A DNA stretch of 64,000 bases from Pseudomonas fluorescens (GCF_902497775.2 NZ_OZ024668.1:2503826-2567825), one strand, 5' to 3'. Shown: positions 1 through 9,302, counted from the first letter of the stretch. Translations and numbers: made by a program. Notes: generated by a model from the sequence alone, not told the origin.

Positions 1-2
1 GC

Positions 3-77
3 CTGTGGCTGATCGCCTCGATGCTGGTGCTGGCGGCGTTGATCAGTACCCGTTTGCGCCAAGGGCAGGAGTCGTAG
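3..77 (+). CDS. 3' end of a membrane protein (partial, cut by window start)
   Basis: The last 24 codons of a gene that begins outside the window, ending in TAG. The visible peptide is one hydrophobic helix (LWLIASMLVLAALIST) followed by a short basic and polar tail (RLRQGQES). This is what the last transmembrane helix of a permease looks like, for instance an MFS transporter, but too little is visible to name the family. It is convergent with the AAA+ gene, with a perfect palindrome between them. Confidence 0.5.
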   Translation: MWLIASMLVLAALISTRLRQGQES

Positions 78-92
78 AGAAGCTGCGGCGGA

Positions 93-120
93 GCGAATGG
101 AGTGCTTGCACTCCATTCGC
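93..120. terminator. Perfect 13-bp inverted repeat between convergent genes
   Basis: GCGAATGGAGTGC at 93-105 and its exact reverse complement at 108-120 are separated by TT. It lies between the ends of two convergent genes (77 and 151), so a bidirectional terminator is the natural reading. No T-tract follows on either strand, so intrinsic termination is not proven. The core GGAGTGC/GCACTCC resembles the GGAGTACA/TGTACTCC palindromes at 35712 and 57490. Confidence 0.55.
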
Positions 121-150
121 TTGAGCCTCGAACATCAGCGGTGCAGCACG

Positions 151-3100
151 TCAGTCCTCGACGCTGCTTTCGAGCAAGTCCTCCAACATTTCCCGCGTGT
201 CCTCATCCACGTCGTTGAGCAGCAACGTCTTGACTGCTTCGCTGTAGCGGATGCCACCGAAGGTCAGGCAGTCGACAATCGCCTGTTTGACGCTCGGTTC
301 CTTGTCGCCTGCCAGCGCCAGGAGAATGGGCTCGGCACTGGGTAATGCGTACATACCGAACAGTTTGTCCGCCAAGGCCACACGGACTTCAGGCTCGGGA
401 TCGTTGGCCAGGTGCATCTGGGCATCCAGCGACAGGTGCGGGTGCCATTGGTAGCTGCTGTCGATCAGGGCCAGACGCACCTTGATGTTGCTGTCGCGGG
501 CCAGCATCAACTGGACCTGTGGCAACAATTGCCGGTTCGTTACAAGCGCCAGGCGTACGCTGGTTTCCGGGTCGTTGAGCAAGCGTAGCTGGACCTCTTC
601 GCTCAAACTGGAGCTACCGTTGTGCTGGGCCAGGGCCTTGCGCACAGTGATCGACTCATCGCTGGCCAGCTGCCGCTGCAGCGAAGGGCTCAGCCGCGGG
701 TACGCCGCCAGCAGCTTGCGAATGTCGAGGTCCTTGTCGGTTGCCAGTCGGGCCTGGACCAGATGGCGCAGCGCCGGTGCACGGTCATAGGGCTCACGCT
801 GCAGCAACGCGGTACGCACATCTTTTTCCGGGTCAACGGCCAGGAGCAACTGCGTACGTTTGCTCAGGCGCTGGTTGACGGCCAGGGCGCGGCGCACCCT
901 GGCGGTGGTATCCGCCGCCAGGCGTTGCTCGATATCCCGGTCCAGCGCCTGGTTGCGAACCAGTGCCGCGCGTACCGTTGCGGTGGAATCCTTCACCAGT
1001 TTGCGGGCGACATTGAGCGCCAGGCCAGGATTGGCGGCGAGAAATTCTCGCACGTACATTTCATCGTGACCTGCTATGCGCATTTGTACGGTTTCGTCCA
1101 AAGCAGGGTTGCGTGCCAATGCTTCCATTAGCGGCACGCAGGCAAAGCACTGGCTGACGTACTCGCCCTGCAAGGCTTCGCAAAGCTTGCTGTTGCCGGC
1201 CAGCACGAGGTTGACAGCCGGAGGCTTGGGTTGTGCCGTGTATTTGGAAATGGGGTGATGACGCCCCTGGGCAGGGGGTGTCCAAGGCTGACTGAGCGCC
1301 GCCATCAAGGCTTCACTGATGTGCGGATTGCCTGCGAGCGCCTCACGCACTTCATCGAAACGGCTTTTCAGCAGTTGCCCGTACTGAGCCTCGCCAAGGC
1401 TGGTGTTGCTTGCCAGTTGAACCTGTACTTCCTGCACATCCTTGAGCAGCTTGTCGAACACCGGGGCCACCAGCGCGGTATTGCTTGCCAGGCCGCTGCG
1501 CACCGCAACGGCCATGTCGTCGGCGAGCATCGCTTGCGTGGAGCCGTCGATCTCAGGGTTCTGCGCCAGGGCCCGGCGTATTTCGACAGTGCCCTTGGCA
1601 AACAGCTGATGTTGCGTGCTGATATTGATATAGCGATTGCCCGCCAGTTCCTCCTGTACGTCGGCAACGTCGTCGAGCAGTAGCGCTTGAACCGCATCGG
1701 TCAGGCTGACGAATGTCGCCATGCGCCCGCGCACGCTGGCCTCGCTATCCCGGGCAATGTGCAGTTGCTGGGCTTCGGGTAACCTGGTGTGCCAGAGAAT
1801 CACCGCAGCGCGGACATCCGCTTGGGCATCGTTCAGCAGCGTTTCGATGATCGGCGCAACCAGGCTGTCGTTGCTGGCCAAGGCTTCACGTACCGCCGGG
1901 TCGGCATCCTCGGCCAACAGGGCCAACACATCGGTAGCGACCTGCGGATTACCGGCCAGGGCTGCACGCACATCGCGCGCCGCACTGTGCGCCAGTGCGC
2001 GTTGCAGGTGTGGTGAATTCCAGTGGCGGTTGGCGGCCAGCGCCCGCTGTACCGCGTCGCTGTCCTGGGCAAGATACTGCAAGGTGGCAGCGCCCAATGC
2101 AGGGTGTTCGGCCAGGGCGATGCGTACCTGGAGGTAGGCGTCCTGGGCCAGCAGCAATTGCGCTGCGCCAGCGGTAGTGGGGTTCGCGGCCAGCGCCAGG
2201 CGAACCTCGACGCAATCCTTGACCAGTTGCAGTTGCACCGTCTCGGGCAATTGCCCTTCCCCTACACGGTTTGCCAGGGCCAGGCGCACATCCAGGTCAT
2301 CATCGCTCAGCAATGCCACCTGCACCACTTCGGCCAGCCCAGGCAGCCTGGCGAGCGCTTCGCGCACATCGAAATCTTCATCACGGGCCAACAGTGCCTG
2401 CACTTCCGCAAGCAAACCACTGTTGCCTGCCAGTGCCAGGCGAATCTGGGCCTGGGCATCTTTGCTGAGCACACGTTGAATATCGATACCCAGGCCCTTG
2501 TTATGCGCAAGCGCCTGGCGAACCAGCACGTCCTCTTCAACCACCAGTTGCTCCAGCAACAGGGGATGAGTGCTGTTTTGCGCCAGCGCCTGTTTGTGTT
2601 CGGACTCAAACTTGAGCCGCGAAAACTGCGATGCCAGCAAGTCATGGGGGGCCAGCGGATGAATGCAGGCCAGGTGCAACAAGCCAAGGTCATAATCCGG
2701 CCGCCCGGCCTCGATATTGATCCGCAGGGTCAGCAGGCGTTCCGGGCAGTTGGGATTGCGGTAAACCGCGGTACGTATGGCCAGCACCGCATCCCCGGCC
2801 AGTTTTTCCAGCAGGTCGTCCGGGCAGTCCGGGTTGCTGGCCACGGTTTCCCGGCGGATGGCGTTGGGATCATCGGCCAGCTTGATCATCTGCGCGACAC
2901 TCAGGCCTTCGCAGGTCGACGCCGCCTTGAGCTTGAGCTTTTCGAACAGTTCTTCATATTTACCGACCTGCTCACGCAGGGTTTCGCGCAACGGCACGGT
3001 TGCCGCGATCGCCGCTTCCAGGTCCTCCAGCTTGAGCTCGCGATGGTCGAGGAACGCCGACTCGCGTGCTTCGTTGATCGCGTTCTGGATGTCCGCCCCG

Positions 3101-4425
3101 GCATAGTCGCGGCACTGAGCAACCAGCTTGATGCGTTGATCGCTCGAGAGCTGCAGGCCATCGCCCTTGAGGTGGATATCGAGGATGGCCGCGCGCTCGG
3201 CGGCGTTTGGAAAGCCAACGTAGAACACCTCGTCGAAACGGCCTTTGCGCAGCAACTCGGGTGGCAGCGCGGTGATGTTGTTGGCCGTGGCGATGACGAA
3301 TACCGCACCGGTCTTTTCCTGCATCCAGGTCAGGAAGTAGCCAAACAGGCGTGACGATACCTCCGAGCCACCGCCGCTGTTCATGCCGACGAAAGCCTTT
3401 TCCAGCTCGTCGATCCAGAGAATGCAGGGGCTGACCGACTCGGCCATGGTCAGGGCGCGGCGCATGTTGTGCTCGCTCTCACCCACGTATTTGCCCAGCA
3501 GCGAACCGATATCCAGGCGCAGCAACGGCAACTGGAACAGACCGGCGGCAGCCTTGGCCGTCAGCGATTTGCCGCAGCCGGGCATGCCTGCGATCAACAC
3601 TCCCTTGGGCGCCTGGACACCGGCCTCGCGGGCCTGGGCAAGGCGGCGGAAAATCTGTGCACGACGGCCAAGCCAGCCCTTGAGGTTTTCCAGGCCGCCG
3701 ACGTCCACCGCGCTCTCGCCAACCTTGATCATTTCCAGGACACCGCTCTTGGCGATGATCTGCTCTTTTTCGTGCTGGATCAGCGACAGCGCCGCGTCGT
3801 TGATCTGCTCATGCTGCTGGCGGACCATGGCCAGTGCGGTGCGGATCTCCTCCTGGCTCAAGCCACAGCAGGCCGCTTGCAGGCGCTGACCGATGTGCTC
3901 GGGGATCAACAGGTCCAACTGTCGGCAAACACTGTCGAGTTGCACGCGAATCTCTTCGCTGCCGGGCAGTGGCAACGGCAACAGGGTTATCTGCCCTTCG
4001 ATCTGCGGCGGGATATGCAGGCTCTCCGAGACCAGTACCACGGCGGCCCTGCCGCGGTGATGACGCTGGATACGGTTGAGCAACTGCTTGAGCCGCGCGA
4101 CGGCCAGGGGCTGATGTTCCAGAGCGCTACGGGCGTCCTTGATGATGAACAGCTTGTCGTCCAGGTCATCGTCGAGCAGTGCTGGCAGGCTGGTGGCAAG
4201 CTCGATGCTGGCATTCTGGCTGCCGCGCGGCTGTTTGTTGAAAAAGTCTACCCAGCCGTAACCCAGGTTCCATTCCTTGGGGCTCAGACCCAATTGCACG
4301 GCGATGTCTTCGAGCATGGCGTCGACCCGGGCTTCTTCGCCCGACTGGATGTACAGCCCGGGATAGCCGGCGAGCAGGTGGGATTTGATCTTGTCCTTGA
4401 GTTCGAGCATGGTCATGTCCGTCAT
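151..4425 (-). CDS. AAA+ ATPase (Ycf46-like) fused to about 30 leucine-rich-variant repeats
   Basis: A protein of about 1424 residues. Residues 1-230 resemble the N-terminal part of Ycf46-type AAA+ proteins (YPGLYIQSGEEARV). An AAA module follows with Walker A GMPGCGKS near residue 280, Walker B CILWIDE near 335 and a RKGRFDE arginine-finger segment near 395. From about residue 510 to the end the protein is a long solenoid of roughly 24-residue units of the form xxVRxALAxNPxL, of which I counted about 30. Such LRV/HEAT-like arrays usually bind protein or nucleic acid. The ATG at 4425 overlaps the stop of the upstream gene (TGATG), so the pair should be translationally coupled; a GTG at 4428 and ATGs at 4416 and 4410 are alternatives. 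The family signature is clear for the ATPase, but the biological role is unknown. A substrate-remodelling or sensing ATPase acting on its partner is inference. Confidence 0.85.
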   Translation of the reverse strand: MTDMTMLELKDKIKSHLLAGYPGLYIQSGEEARVDAMLEDIAVQLGLSPKEWNLGYGWVDFFNKQPRGSQNASIELATSLPALLDDDLDDKLFIIKDARSALEHQPLAVARLKQLLNRIQRHHRGRAAVVLVSESLHIPPQIEGQITLLPLPLPGSEEIRVQLDSVCRQLDLLIPEHIGQRLQAACCGLSQEEIRTALAMVRQQHEQINDAALSLIQHEKEQIIAKSGVLEMIKVGESAVDVGGLENLKGWLGRRAQIFRRLAQAREAGVQAPKGVLIAGMPGCGKSLTAKAAAGLFQLPLLRLDIGSLLGKYVGESEHNMRRALTMAESVSPCILWIDELEKAFVGMNSGGGSEVSSRLFGYFLTWMQEKTGAVFVIATANNITALPPELLRKGRFDEVFYVGFPNAAERAAILDIHLKGDGLQLSSDQRIKLVAQCRDYAGADIQNAINEARESAFLDHRELKLEDLEAAIAATVPLRETLREQVGKYEELFEKLKLKAASTCEGLSVAQMIKLADDPNAIRRETVASNPDCPDDLLEKLAGDAVLAIRTAVYRNPNCPERLLTLRINIEAGRPDYDLGLLHLACIHPLAPHDLLASQFSRLKFESEHKQALAQNSTHPLLLEQLVVEEDVLVRQALAHNKGLGIDIQRVLSKDAQAQIRLALAGNSGLLAEVQALLARDEDFDVREALARLPGLAEVVQVALLSDDDLDVRLALANRVGEGQLPETVQLQLVKDCVEVRLALAANPTTAGAAQLLLAQDAYLQVRIALAEHPALGAATLQYLAQDSDAVQRALAANRHWNSPHLQRALAHSAARDVRAALAGNPQVATDVLALLAEDADPAVREALASNDSLVAPIIETLLNDAQADVRAAVILWHTRLPEAQQLHIARDSEASVRGRMATFVSLTDAVQALLLDDVADVQEELAGNRYINISTQHQLFAKGTVEIRRALAQNPEIDGSTQAMLADDMAVAVRSGLASNTALVAPVFDKLLKDVQEVQVQLASNTSLGEAQYGQLLKSRFDEVREALAGNPHISEALMAALSQPWTPPAQGRHHPISKYTAQPKPPAVNLVLAGNSKLCEALQGEYVSQCFACVPLMEALARNPALDETVQMRIAGHDEMYVREFLAANPGLALNVARKLVKDSTATVRAALVRNQALDRDIEQRLAADTTARVRRALAVNQRLSKRTQLLLAVDPEKDVRTALLQREPYDRAPALRHLVQARLATDKDLDIRKLLAAYPRLSPSLQRQLASDESITVRKALAQHNGSSSLSEEVQLRLLNDPETSVRLALVTNRQLLPQVQLMLARDSNIKVRLALIDSSYQWHPHLSLDAQMHLANDPEPEVRVALADKLFGMYALPSAEPILLALAGDKEPSVKQAIVDCLTFGGIRYSEAVKTLLLNDVDEDTREMLEDLLESSVED

Positions 4426-6065
4426 CACGAAAACAGGCTGGCGAATGCACCGAGGGCACGTCCCGCCGATTCGAGTGCACGACCGGCACCTTCGGCAAGG
4501 CTGGCCACTACCCTGACTGCGGTTTTGGCCACAGCTTTGCCGGCGTTGTATACCACCTCGCCGATCTGGCCACCGGCGATACCGCCGGCCACTCCGCCAA
4601 CGAAGCCACCCACCGCGATGCCGACGGGGCCAAACACGGTGCCTATCGCTGCCCCCACTGAGGCCCCCTTCGTCGCCCCGGCAATGGCCATGGTGGTGGT
4701 GACGGTGGTGTTGCCGATGGCCTCCAGGGCTTCGCCCTGGGTAAGCTCGCCCTTGCCCAGTTTGTACAGCACCTTGGCGTTCTGCAGGCCAACACAGGCA
4801 ATGTTGGTGATCAGTCCGGCCGGCGTATTGCGCAACGCCGCTCCCAGCCAGCCATTCTTGACCGCGACGACCACGGCGCCGGAAACCGCCACCTGGGCGG
4901 CAGTCTGGGTAGTGGCACGCAGCGAGCTTTCGAAAAACGCCTTGAGGTCTTCACTGGCCTCTGGATTTGCCCGGCCATTGAGACGGTTCCACGCCCGCCG
5001 AGCGAGGATTCGTGCACCCTGCATACCTGCGGCGATACAGGCCCCCACCAGTGCTTGCTTGCCGATCTGCTTGGCAATGTCGATCCGGTTGGTGTCTTTC
5101 CACTCGTACTGACGCGACTCCTCCTCGGCCTGGGCCTTCTTCTGCAGGGCCTTGGCCTCTTCCTTGGACAGTGGCCGGGATTTCACCCCGTCGGCTTCAA
5201 GCACTTCGGTGCTATTGGGCACCTCGCTCGAGTGCCCCTCAGGTACCAGGCGCTCCTGGCCCTCGTAATCGCCACGTTCCAGCTGCTTGATGGTTTCACC
5301 GGCGTTGGCGCCATACTTGGACTGGTAGTTGCCAACCACATTGCCATTGCCATCGATGATCTCGATGTCCACCGAATTCGCTTCCTGGGAGCCGACCAGG
5401 CGCGCCCGGTAGTCACTGCCCTTGGTGGTAGCATCGATGTTGAAGGTGTCGACGTGATGTTGCTCGGCAATAAACCCGTCCAGGTTCCAGTTGCCGTTTA
5501 CCTGACCGTCGTGCCTGGTGATGATATCCCGGGCATTGGCAGTGGCTTGCGCCAAGGCCTGGTCGAGGCGACCGGCATACTGGCCGACGTACACCGAGCC
5601 GGTCACGCCAGCGTTCTTCTCGATCTCGCCGGCCAGCCAGGAGGCGCTGCTGCGGCCTTTGTCCAGGTGCAGTTGCAACGAGGCGCGGGACTGGTTGAAG
5701 GCGTCCGTGGCCTTGATCACCTGGTGCGTGGTGTCCAGCAGTTCTTCGTCGCTCTTCCATAAGTGCGGATACTTGCGAAATTCGTCGCTGAGCCACTGAT
5801 CCAGCGGCTTTTCGCCGCGCGCATTACAGGAAGCGACGAAGGCCGCAATCACCTCGGTAGTCTTGCCGGCATCCTGCTCGTTGTTGAACAGCACGACGTC
5901 CAGGCGCTCGGCCTGAGCGTTGTGTTCAAGGTCGGTCTGCTGCTCGCTGGCGTATTCGTCAGTCAGGTTCTTTTCCACGTCTTGGTTCATCGTTCGTCCT
6001 GTTGAATCGGTGTTCAGGATCTCTGCGAGACGCAAGGCCAGCGTGTCATGCTCGTTGGCTGCCAC
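4425..6065 (-). CDS. Putative nuclease-like/glycine-zipper partner of the AAA-LRV protein
   Basis: I do not recognise this 546-residue protein as a named family. Residues 55-195 are predicted helical and polar. Residues 195-251 carry E201, VDIEI (D233) and YQSK (Q248, K250), spaced as in PD-(D/E)xK nucleases that use a QxK motif. Residues 300-320 are charged and coiled-coil-like. Residues 330-430 are amphipathic to hydrophobic, and residues 460-505 form a dense glycine zipper (GAAIGTVFGPVG, GGFVGGVAGG), typical of membrane-inserting or pore-like segments. The stop overlaps the start of the AAA-LRV gene. The listed start is GTG with AGGA 8 nt upstream. An ATG at 5990 with AGGACGAACG in front is equally good and gives 521 residues. 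A toxin, effector or defence role is inference from architecture and coupling only. Confidence 0.7.
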   Translation of the reverse strand: MAANEHDTLALRLAEILNTDSTGRTMNQDVEKNLTDEYASEQQTDLEHNAQAERLDVVLFNNEQDAGKTTEVIAAFVASCNARGEKPLDQWLSDEFRKYPHLWKSDEELLDTTHQVIKATDAFNQSRASLQLHLDKGRSSASWLAGEIEKNAGVTGSVYVGQYAGRLDQALAQATANARDIITRHDGQVNGNWNLDGFIAEQHHVDTFNIDATTKGSDYRARLVGSQEANSVDIEIIDGNGNVVGNYQSKYGANAGETIKQLERGDYEGQERLVPEGHSSEVPNSTEVLEADGVKSRPLSKEEAKALQKKAQAEEESRQYEWKDTNRIDIAKQIGKQALVGACIAAGMQGARILARRAWNRLNGRANPEASEDLKAFFESSLRATTQTAAQVAVSGAVVVAVKNGWLGAALRNTPAGLITNIACVGLQNAKVLYKLGKGELTQGEALEAIGNTTVTTTMAIAGATKGASVGAAIGTVFGPVGIAVGGFVGGVAGGIAGGQIGEVVYNAGKAVAKTAVRVVASLAEGAGRALESAGRALGAFASLFS

Positions 6066-6400
6066 GGCGGGTCCTGTGCCAAATCAGCGTTGGCCGCGAC
6101 TCTAGCGCTCGGCATTGACAGGTGGTGTCAGTGTTGTGCGAAGCGACCTGACAAAGGACAGGAACAGTAATCGCAATAGTGTCTTATGGCCATCTTTTTA
6201 CGATTTGCTTGAAGGGCTTTGCGGTTTACTTCCGTTCATCGAAAACCGCCAAATCCTGTCCGTTTTTTTGACAAAACTGGCGTACAGATTGCACAGGCTG
6301 GCGCTTGCCGTCGTGGCGCGACGTAATCCTGACGCGACGGCGACTAACTCAACGCTTATGGACGCCAGCAATAGCCTTGCTCGGTCACCGGAGATGTAAC
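6066..6400. other. Intergenic region without convincing gene
   Basis: The divergent region upstream of the AAA/nuclease-like operon. It is more AT-rich than the flanking genes (for example near 6170-6290), which suits promoters. Open frames here have no ribosome binding site and read like noncoding sequence. I see no convincing operator or tRNA. Confidence 0.4.
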
Positions 6401-6601
6401 GTGTCTACTCTCAATGAAATTGCAGCCAACCACGCCAGAATGACCAACGCCGTGGCAGCAGGCACGACCGAGCCAAGCGAGCGCCAGCCGCTGTTGGTAG
6501 TGGGGTTCCAGGCCCCCGCTGCCCTTGACGGGCACGCGCCTGTTCCGCTGCACCTGATGCTGGCAGCCCAGGAACCCAGCCACCTCACTTGCCTGTCATG
6601 A
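6401..6601 (+). CDS. Possible small protein, 66 residues, GTG start
   Basis: GTG at 6401 is preceded by GGAG at 6390-6393 with 7 nt spacing, and the frame stays open for 66 codons to TGA. The product (VSTLNEIAANHARMTNAV, later QPLLVVGFQAPAALDG and a LTCLS end) has a plausible amphipathic N-terminus and no signal peptide or membrane helix. I do not recognise the family. Isolated position and short length leave real doubt. Conservation of the frame in related genomes would decide it. Confidence 0.4.
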   Translation: MSTLNEIAANHARMTNAVAAGTTEPSERQPLLVVGFQAPAALDGHAPVPLHLMLAAQEPSHLTCLS

Positions 6602-6860
6602 AGCTCGGATAGTCGCTAGCTATTCTTTACAAACAAGCACCGCTGCCCAGCCGAAACTCACCTCCCCGCTCAGAGGCGGTGAGCTCGGCAGCGAAGCACT
6701 CATCTACTTGATCGACACTTTTGCCGTCGACGCAGCATTTGAAGCTGCTGGGTTATGCATGCCTGCCCCAGGCATGAGGTACGCAAATTCAGCCGCTCGA
6801 TTGTGCATTGATGACCTACCCTCATAGGCTGGGAGATCAATAACGGAATCGGGCATTACC
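6602..6860. other. Intergenic region upstream of the mechanosensitive channel gene
   Basis: About 260 bp holding the promoter region for the channel gene. An imperfect hairpin (CTCACC and GGTGAG arms) lies near 6658-6684 and could end the small upstream frame. No strong operator, RNA gene or repeat was seen. Confidence 0.35.
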
Positions 6861-9251
6861 ATGCGCAGTGCTTTGACGACCATCGCCATCCTTGCCCTCA
6901 CCCTGATGCTTGCAGGGACTAACAGCCTTCTGGCCGCCGAGCCTGCATCAGCCCCTGCACCCGCCGGTGCCGCCGCCACCGCCAAGGTCACGCAGAATGA
7001 CCTGCAGGCCCTGCAACTGCGCCTGGACAGCCTCAAACAGGAGATTTCCCAGGCCAATAACTACAACCAGCTCGAGGGCCCGCAGGACCGTCTGCAAGCG
7101 CTGATTGTCGATATCGACCGATTGTCCGCTGCGCTGCTGCCCGAGCAGGCGCAATTACGCGCACAACTGGAGGTGCTCGGCCCGGCTTCGGTTGACGGCC
7201 TGGTGCCGGGCAAATCGGATATCGCCGCGCAGCGCACCGCCCTCACCGAACAGAAGAACAGCCTCGACAGCACCCTCAAGACCCTGGCGACGCTCAAGGA
7301 GAACGCCTCCAACCTGCTCACGCAGATTTCCGGTCTGCGCCGCAGCATGCTGGAAAGCGAACTGACCTTGAGCACCTACAGCCTGCTCAATCCGGCCTTC
7401 TGGTCACCGTTGTTCCAGCCATCCGCCGACGACCGCCAGCACCTGCAAGCCTTCATGGCCGAGGTCGGAAAAGCCGCTGAGGCGGTCTGGCAACCGGGTC
7501 AACGAATCTACACCGTGGCACTGATAGCGCTGGCCGTGCTCATCTGGACTCTGGGCCGCCGCCTGGCCGAGCGCTGGATGGCCTGGGCGTGCATGCACCG
7601 GGTGCCCGAGGGCCGCTTGCGCCGCAGCTCACTGGCCCTGGCCTCGGTGCTGGCAACGCTGCTGGCCACCGGTATAGCCTTGAAACTGCTGTTTTATGCC
7701 TGTACCCACAACCTGCCGTTACCGCCGATGCTGACGACGTTCTCCGAGGAATTCGAGAAGCTCGTCTATACCTGTGTGCTGATCACCGGCTTGAGCCGCG
7801 CCTTGTTGTCGACCCAGCACCCGTCCTGGCGGCTGCCGGACATTGCCGATCCCGTAGCCCTGACATTAAAACCATTCGCGCGCTGGCTGGCGCTTGCCCT
7901 GCTGGTACTGGTGACCCTGGTCCAGATCGCCAATGCCGCCGGCATGAGCAATCAGTTGGTGATTGCTGGCCGCGGTATCGCCGCGCTGGTGATCACCGCG
8001 CTGATCATCGCCTTGCTGGTGCGCACCAGCCGCGCCCGTCGCGCCATGGCTGCCGCCGGTGACGTCCCGGAAGCAGCGTCGACGCTTGCCGGGCTGATCT
8101 ACACTTGCGCCAGCCTGGCGATGTTGACCTCGGCGCTTGCCCTGCTGACCGGCTACGTGTCGCTGGCGCGCTTCGTCACCTACGAAGTGGTGTGGTTCTT
8201 CATCCTGCTGGCCGGCTTCTACCTGCTGATGCAGGTGTTCAAAGACAGCTGCGAGTACGTCTTTTCACCGCGCCAGGCCAGCGGAAAAGCGCTCAAGGAG
8301 CTGTTGGGTATCGGTGACCGGCGCCTGGACCAGGTCGAGACCCTGATCAGCGGATTTGGCCGTGCCGCGCTGCTGCTGCTGGCAGTCATCACCCTGTTCG
8401 TCGGTGGCATCGGCACCACCCTCAGGCAACTGCTCAGTAATATCGCGGCGTTCCTCGGCGGCGCCGGCCTGCGGCAGTTCAACATCATCCCCGGGCATCT
8501 GTTCAATGCCGTCTTGGCCCTGGTGCTGGGCATCTACCTGATTCGCACCCTGCGCCGCTGGTTGGACAACGAGTTTCTGCCCAAGACCGACATGGACCCG
8601 GGCATGTGCGCCTCGCTCAGCACCCTGTTCGCCAACATTGGCTACGCCCTGGTAATCCTCCTGACCCTGTCGGCCCTGGGGGTCAAATGGACCAACCTGG
8701 CCTGGATCGTCAGCGCCTTGTCGGTGGGTATCGGCTTTGGCTTGCAGGAAATCGTCAAGAACTTCGTCTCCGGCCTGATCCTGCTCACTGAACGCCCGGT
8801 CAAGGTGGGTGATCTGATCAGCATCAGCGGGGTCGAGGGCGACATCCGCCGCATCAACGTGCGCGCCACCGAGATACAACTGAGCGACCGCTCCATTGTC
8901 ATTGTGCCGAACTCGCAACTGATCTCGCAGAACCTGCGCAACGTCACCCTCGGCGGCAGTGCCCAGGGGGTGGCGACCCTGGAACTGGTGTTTCCCCTGG
9001 ACATCGACCCCGAGCAGGTCCAGACCTTGCTGTATGAGACCTACTGCGAGCACGAGACCATCCTCGACAAGCCAGCGCCGTTTGTGCGCTTCAGCAACCT
9101 CACCGCGGACGGCATTACCCTGAAGGTCACCGGTTACGTCAGCAGCCCGCGGATCGTCGCTGTCACCAAGAGTGACCTGTTGTTCGAGATACTCAAACGC
9201 CTGGGCGCGGCGGGTATCGAACTGGCCAAACCTGCGGCTCCGGCAAGTTGA
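6861..9251 (+). CDS. DUF3772 / MscS-family mechanosensitive ion channel
   Basis: A 796-residue inner-membrane channel of the large MscK/MscM-like type. It has a cleavable signal peptide (LTTIAILALTLMLAGTNSLLAA), then a periplasmic DUF3772-like helical domain to about residue 190. About ten hydrophobic segments follow. The canonical MscS pore and beta domain comes near residues 600-700 (VGIGFGLQEIVKNFVSG, then RPVKVGDLISISGVEGDI), and the protein ends in a cytoplasmic vestibule domain. Such channels release solutes on hypo-osmotic shock. The start is the ATG at 6861, which directly begins the signal peptide; the ribosome site is weak. The efflux pair downstream begins about 50 bp later and may be co-transcribed. 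Confidence 0.9.
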   Translation: MRSALTTIAILALTLMLAGTNSLLAAEPASAPAPAGAAATAKVTQNDLQALQLRLDSLKQEISQANNYNQLEGPQDRLQALIVDIDRLSAALLPEQAQLRAQLEVLGPASVDGLVPGKSDIAAQRTALTEQKNSLDSTLKTLATLKENASNLLTQISGLRRSMLESELTLSTYSLLNPAFWSPLFQPSADDRQHLQAFMAEVGKAAEAVWQPGQRIYTVALIALAVLIWTLGRRLAERWMAWACMHRVPEGRLRRSSLALASVLATLLATGIALKLLFYACTHNLPLPPMLTTFSEEFEKLVYTCVLITGLSRALLSTQHPSWRLPDIADPVALTLKPFARWLALALLVLVTLVQIANAAGMSNQLVIAGRGIAALVITALIIALLVRTSRARRAMAAAGDVPEAASTLAGLIYTCASLAMLTSALALLTGYVSLARFVTYEVVWFFILLAGFYLLMQVFKDSCEYVFSPRQASGKALKELLGIGDRRLDQVETLISGFGRAALLLLAVITLFVGGIGTTLRQLLSNIAAFLGGAGLRQFNIIPGHLFNAVLALVLGIYLIRTLRRWLDNEFLPKTDMDPGMCASLSTLFANIGYALVILLTLSALGVKWTNLAWIVSALSVGIGFGLQEIVKNFVSGLILLTERPVKVGDLISISGVEGDIRRINVRATEIQLSDRSIVIVPNSQLISQNLRNVTLGGSAQGVATLELVFPLDIDPEQVQTLLYETYCEHETILDKPAPFVRFSNLTADGITLKVTGYVSSPRIVAVTKSDLLFEILKRLGAAGIELAKPAAPAS

Positions 9252-9266
9252 ACGGTGGTATTGATT

Positions 9267-9293
9267 GCGGGAGCCGGCCTTGCCGGCGATGCG
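9267..9293 (+). repeat. REP-like palindromic element
   Basis: GCGGGAGCCGGCCTTGCCGGCGATGCGC is a variant of the Pseudomonas REP consensus also seen at 30131-30196 and 33368. It sits between the channel gene and the MFS gene and ends just before the AGGAA ribosome site of the latter. Confidence 0.5.
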
Positions 9294-9302
9294 CAGGAAT
9301 CA

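Noticed and set aside
2023..3354. Long open frame on the plus strand opposite the AAA-LRV gene
   Set aside because: It mirrors the LRV repeat codons, has no recognisable domain and no ribosome site, and the minus strand carries clear AAA motifs.
6115..6399. Possible 94-codon gene in the AAA-module upstream gap
   Set aside because: No ribosome site or domain, and codon use unlike the neighbours.
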